This document shows positions 63,731 to 64,000 of a DNA stretch of 64,000 nt, piece by piece. Each line of letters starts with the position of its first letter. The first letter of the stretch is position 1. The notes beneath the pieces were generated by a model that had not been told where the DNA came from, did no database searches, and worked only from the letters and a program-made list of their open reading frames with translations. The translations under genes were made by a program, and so were the position numbers. Source of the stretch: Bacillus horti (GTDB lineage: Bacteria > Bacillota > Bacilli > Caldalkalibacillales > JCM-10596); NCBI RefSeq assembly GCF_030813115.1, contig NZ_JAUSTY010000005.1, forward strand, positions 186,001-250,000. Direction: 5' to 3'.

Positions 63731-64000
63731 TACATACATTTATATGATAAGACATGGAGAGTCGCCTAAAGTAGAAGGAAATGAGAGGACCCGTGGGTTA
63801 ACTCAAAAGGGAGAAGATGATGCAAGGAAAATAACTGAGCTACTATTATCCGAGGGAATTGATATTTTCATTTCAAGCCCATACTCCCGGGCTATATTAA
63901 CTATAGAAGAGTTAGCTAAGGTTTCTGGAAAAGAAGTGATGGTCTATGAGGATTTAAAGGAGTTAGTTTTTTCTAGTGGAGATCAAATATTTCCAGACAA
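63720..64000 (+). CDS. Histidine phosphatase family protein (5' part, cut by window end)
   Basis: Starts ATGATG inside the end of the GrpB-family gene with GAGAGGG upstream. The protein begins MMNNTYIYMIRHGESPKVEG; RHGE is the phosphohistidine motif. GLTQKGEDDARKITELL and FISSPYSRAILTIEEL are typical of phosphoglycerate mutase-like phosphatases. The second catalytic His lies beyond the window. Probably translationally coupled to the GrpB gene. Confidence 0.85.
   Translation, partial: MMNNTYIYMIRHGESPKVEGNERTRGLTQKGEDDARKITELLLSEGIDIFISSPYSRAILTIEELAKVSGKEVMVYEDLKELVFSSGDQIFPD

Overview
The window looks like chromosome of a low-GC, endospore-forming Bacillales bacterium (Bacillaceae or close kin). 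The evidence is a spoVM gene, CwlC-like mother-cell-lysis amidases, a SigO/RsoA-type split sigma factor, and the B. subtilis-like core block rqcH - yloB - yicC - remA - rpoZ - coaBC - priA - def - fmt - rsmB - rlmN - prpC - prkC - rsgA - rpe - spoVM at 33.7-54.6 kb.

Layout. 0-3.1 kb (minus strand): a SigO/RsoA-like sigma pair, then two near-identical modules, each a 224-aa CwlC-like amidase followed by a free-standing 40-aa copy of the amidase's own C-terminal SPOR-like domain. 3.3-14.3 kb: ordinary metabolic and signalling genes (DUF1361 membrane protein, frameshifted hydrolase, EAL phosphodiesterase, M32 carboxypeptidase, pncB, HD hydrolase, Nudix, a thioredoxin-methyltransferase ORF, a solo LigD polymerase, patatin). 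14.4-19.6 kb: arsenic-resistance cluster (arsO-like flavoenzyme, two arsR, arsC, arsB, ACR3-like exporter) with clear ArsR operators. 19.6-27.7 kb: a solo NHEJ ligase, a GC-rich UvrA2-like ATPase with a DHFR-like gene between two copies of a terminator-bearing repeat, MarR-paiA, GNAT, methyltransferase and Ku. 27.9-33.6 kb: three MFS transporters, an SDR protein lacking its catalytic Tyr, and a MarR gene with a double palindromic operator. 33.7-54.6 kb: the conserved core block, in which gmk is missing from its usual place between remA and rpoZ. 54.7-64 kb: an AT-rich accessory region starting immediately after spoVM, with a degenerate tyrosine recombinase, a complete IS with 15-bp ends and a 4-bp target duplication, membrane proteins, a PD-(D/E)xK nuclease, GNAT, PH-like, GyrI-like and GrpB-family genes; several are broken.

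How parts work together. The NHEJ set is dispersed: polymerase (12.3 kb), ligase (19.8 kb) and Ku (26.9 kb) are three separate genes rather than the ligD-ku pair of B. subtilis. The core block joins RNA polymerase (rpoZ), CoA synthesis, replication restart, N-terminal Met processing, rRNA modification, the PrpC/PrkC Ser/Thr signalling pair and ribosome maturation. Features are interspersed with a modular palindromic repeat family (24-bp unit) that occurs twice with almost the same four-unit geometry, 28 kb apart. Several genes are broken by single changes (frameshifts, in-frame stops) or survive only as 3' fragments, which suggests ongoing decay in the accessory parts, although sequencing error cannot be excluded for the one-base cases.
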